NCBI RefSeq assembly: GCF_900696085.1
Contig: NZ_CAADFC020000024.1
Location: 1 to 64,000 of the forward strand
Origin: Bradyrhizobium ivorense
Lineage (GTDB): Bacteria; Pseudomonadota; Alphaproteobacteria; Rhizobiales; Xanthobacteraceae
Length of the DNA: 64,000 nt
Direction of reading: 5' to 3'
Shown: one piece after another, positions 63,200 to 64,000 of the stretch
Layout: every line of letters starts with the position of its first letter
Position numbering within the stretch: position 1 is the first letter of the stretch
Notes under the pieces: model-generated
What the model saw: the letters and a program-made list of their open reading frames with translations, nothing else
What the model was told of the DNA's origin: nothing
Databases searched by the model: none
Position numbers and translations under genes: made by a program

Positions 63200-63601
63200 A
63201 TGAGACCCGAGCACATCCGTGTGCCTGACCCGCCGCCCCATCCGAGCCCCGATCATTCCGACTGTCGCGCGGTCGCCTCGGTGCTGGCGCGGGTCGGCGA
63301 CAAATGGAGCGTGTTCGTGATCATGAACCTGATCGACGGTCCGCGCCGCTTCAACGAGTTGAAGCGCATCATCAACGGCATCTCGCAGCGGATGCTGACG
63401 CTGACGTTGCGCGGGCTGGAGCGCGACGGCCTCGTGACGCGCACGATCTATCCGACCATCCCGCCGCGGGTCGACTACGAGCTGACCGATCTCGGCCGCG
63501 GTCTCGCCGAGCCGGTGAAGGCGCTCGGCCAATGGGCGTTCGCGCATCTGCCCGAGATCGAAGGCGCGCGGAGCAAGTTCGACGCGCGGAATGAGGAGTG
63601 A
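63200..63601 (+). CDS. HxlR-family regulator with one cysteine (YodB-like)
   Basis: 133 aa starting MRPEHIRVPDPPPHPSPDHS. The winged-helix core starts CRAVASVLARVGDKWSVFVI, with FNELKRIINGISQRMLTLTL and RVDYELTDLGRGLAEPVKAL. The single cysteine, Cys22, lies just before helix 1, the same place as the redox-active Cys of YodB and CatR. It probably represses the divergent azoreductase gene and responds to quinones or diamide (inference). Confidence 0.9.
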   Translation: MRPEHIRVPDPPPHPSPDHSDCRAVASVLARVGDKWSVFVIMNLIDGPRRFNELKRIINGISQRMLTLTLRGLERDGLVTRTIYPTIPPRVDYELTDLGRGLAEPVKALGQWAFAHLPEIEGARSKFDARNEE

Positions 63602-63643
63602 GCTTCGACTCGTCCGCCTCGCGATAGCAGGTCCGTAGCAGAT

Positions 63644-63781
63644 CCGTCACCCTGAGGTGGCCGCTTCTTCAGCGGCCCTCGAAGGGTCGACGGCCCGGCT
63701 GGTGGCCGATTCATCCTTCGAGGCTCGCAAGGGCTCGCACCTCCAGCGACAAAGGCGAAGCCTTTGCGCGGGGATGACGGG
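63644..63781. repeat. intergenic palindromic repeat, family A
   Basis: CCGTCACCCTGAGGTGGCCG to GCCTTTGCGCGGGGATGACGG. It holds the family A core (CTCGAAGGGTCGACGGCCC, CATCCTTCGAGGCTCGCA). It is one of two head-to-tail copies after the HxlR gene; the second is at 63804. Confidence 0.85.
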
Positions 63782-63803
63782 AAACGGCGGCCTTTGCGGT
63801 AAT

Positions 63804-63944
63804 CCGTCACCCTGAGGAGCGCGCACTTGCGCGCGTCTCGAAGGGTTGACGGCCACCGGCCGGGCCGATTCATCCTTCGAGACGCGGCCAAGAGGCCGCT
63901 CCTCCAGCGACAAAGGCGAAGCCTTTGCGCGGGGATGACGGGAA
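63804..63944. repeat. intergenic palindromic repeat, family A
   Basis: CCGTCACCCTGAGGAGCGCG to GCCTTTGCGCGGGGATGACGGG. It shares about the last 40 bases with the 63644 copy, so the pair is a direct duplication with diverged inner arms. Confidence 0.85.
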
Positions 63945-63961
63945 ATGAATTGCGCAACCCG

Positions 63962-64000
63962 CTAAATCATCGACACCAGGCCGCCGCCGTGGCGCTCGAG
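63962..64000 (-). CDS. possible C-terminal end of a gene cut by the window edge
   Basis: The reverse strand is open from the window edge to a TAG at 63962, reading LERHGGGLVSMI. Thirteen codons are too few to identify anything. Listed only because the stretch sits right after the repeat, where a gene end would be expected. Confidence 0.2.
   Translation of the reverse strand, partial: LERHGGGLVSMI

Noticed and set aside
63304..63594. Forward open frame in another frame of the second HxlR gene
   Set aside because: It is Arg/Ala-rich noise inside a clear regulator gene.

Overview
The window is high-GC alphaproteobacterial chromosome. Gene content and order point to Bradyrhizobium or a close relative in the Nitrobacteraceae: clpS-clpA, a DivK-PleD pair, MipZ beside panC, a DUF1849/EipB envelope protein, DUF1489, DUF3572, a phasin, and a topA-rnr-DUF983-Nudix run. 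The spaces between genes carry several families of imperfect palindromic repeats typical of that group. Species assignment is inference. No rRNA, tRNA or CRISPR array was recognised.

Left edge (1-5.8 kb): a cut-off IS1182-type transposase and one repeat, then an exported phosphoesterase of the phospholipase C/acid phosphatase family with a Pho-box-like site upstream, an exported di-haem peroxidase 15 bases behind it, an aldo/keto reductase and a TolA/TonB-like protein. From 5.8 to 18.2 kb lie mostly housekeeping and conserved hypothetical genes: two tiny membrane peptides, DUF599, a GST, a YidB-like protein, DUF1489, a COG3904-like exported protein, panC, mipZ, a lysine-rich repeat protein, a GlsB/YeaQ-type membrane protein, an alpha/beta hydrolase, a VWA-like protein, DUF302 and a J-domain membrane protein.

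From 18.4 to 26 kb: a D,D-carboxypeptidase with a SPOR tail, a phasin, an orphan TadG-like protein with a von Willebrand domain, clpS and clpA. From 26 to 33 kb: an MFS exporter, a PilZ protein, and an aldoxime-to-acid module (AraC-type regulator divergent from nitrilase and aldoxime dehydratase) with a GrdB-like redox protein facing it. From 33 to 46 kb: a lytic transglycosylase, AzlCD amino-acid exporter, a Bug-type solute-binding protein, TrmO, a HIT protein, a GNAT-like protein, a glycerophosphodiesterase, two RidA proteins, EipB, DNA polymerase IV with DUF3572, and divK-pleD.

From 46 to 64 kb: a beta-lactamase-fold esterase, a TetR/MFS pair with a perfect operator palindrome between them, the ammonium transporter amtB with a sigma-54-like promoter far upstream, rpmG, an LLM monooxygenase, the Nudix/DUF983/rnr/topA block, then two HxlR-type regulators, each divergent from an oxidoreductase (an SDR and an AzoR-type azoreductase).

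No large unknown multigene system stands out. The most interesting signals are regulatory: a shared TTGTGC-N3/4-GCACAA palindrome at the phasin and the alpha/beta hydrolase, the Pho-box-like site, the TetR and HxlR operators, and the azoreductase/one-cysteine HxlR pair. The compact aldoxime-nitrilase module and several tiny membrane-protein genes also stand out.
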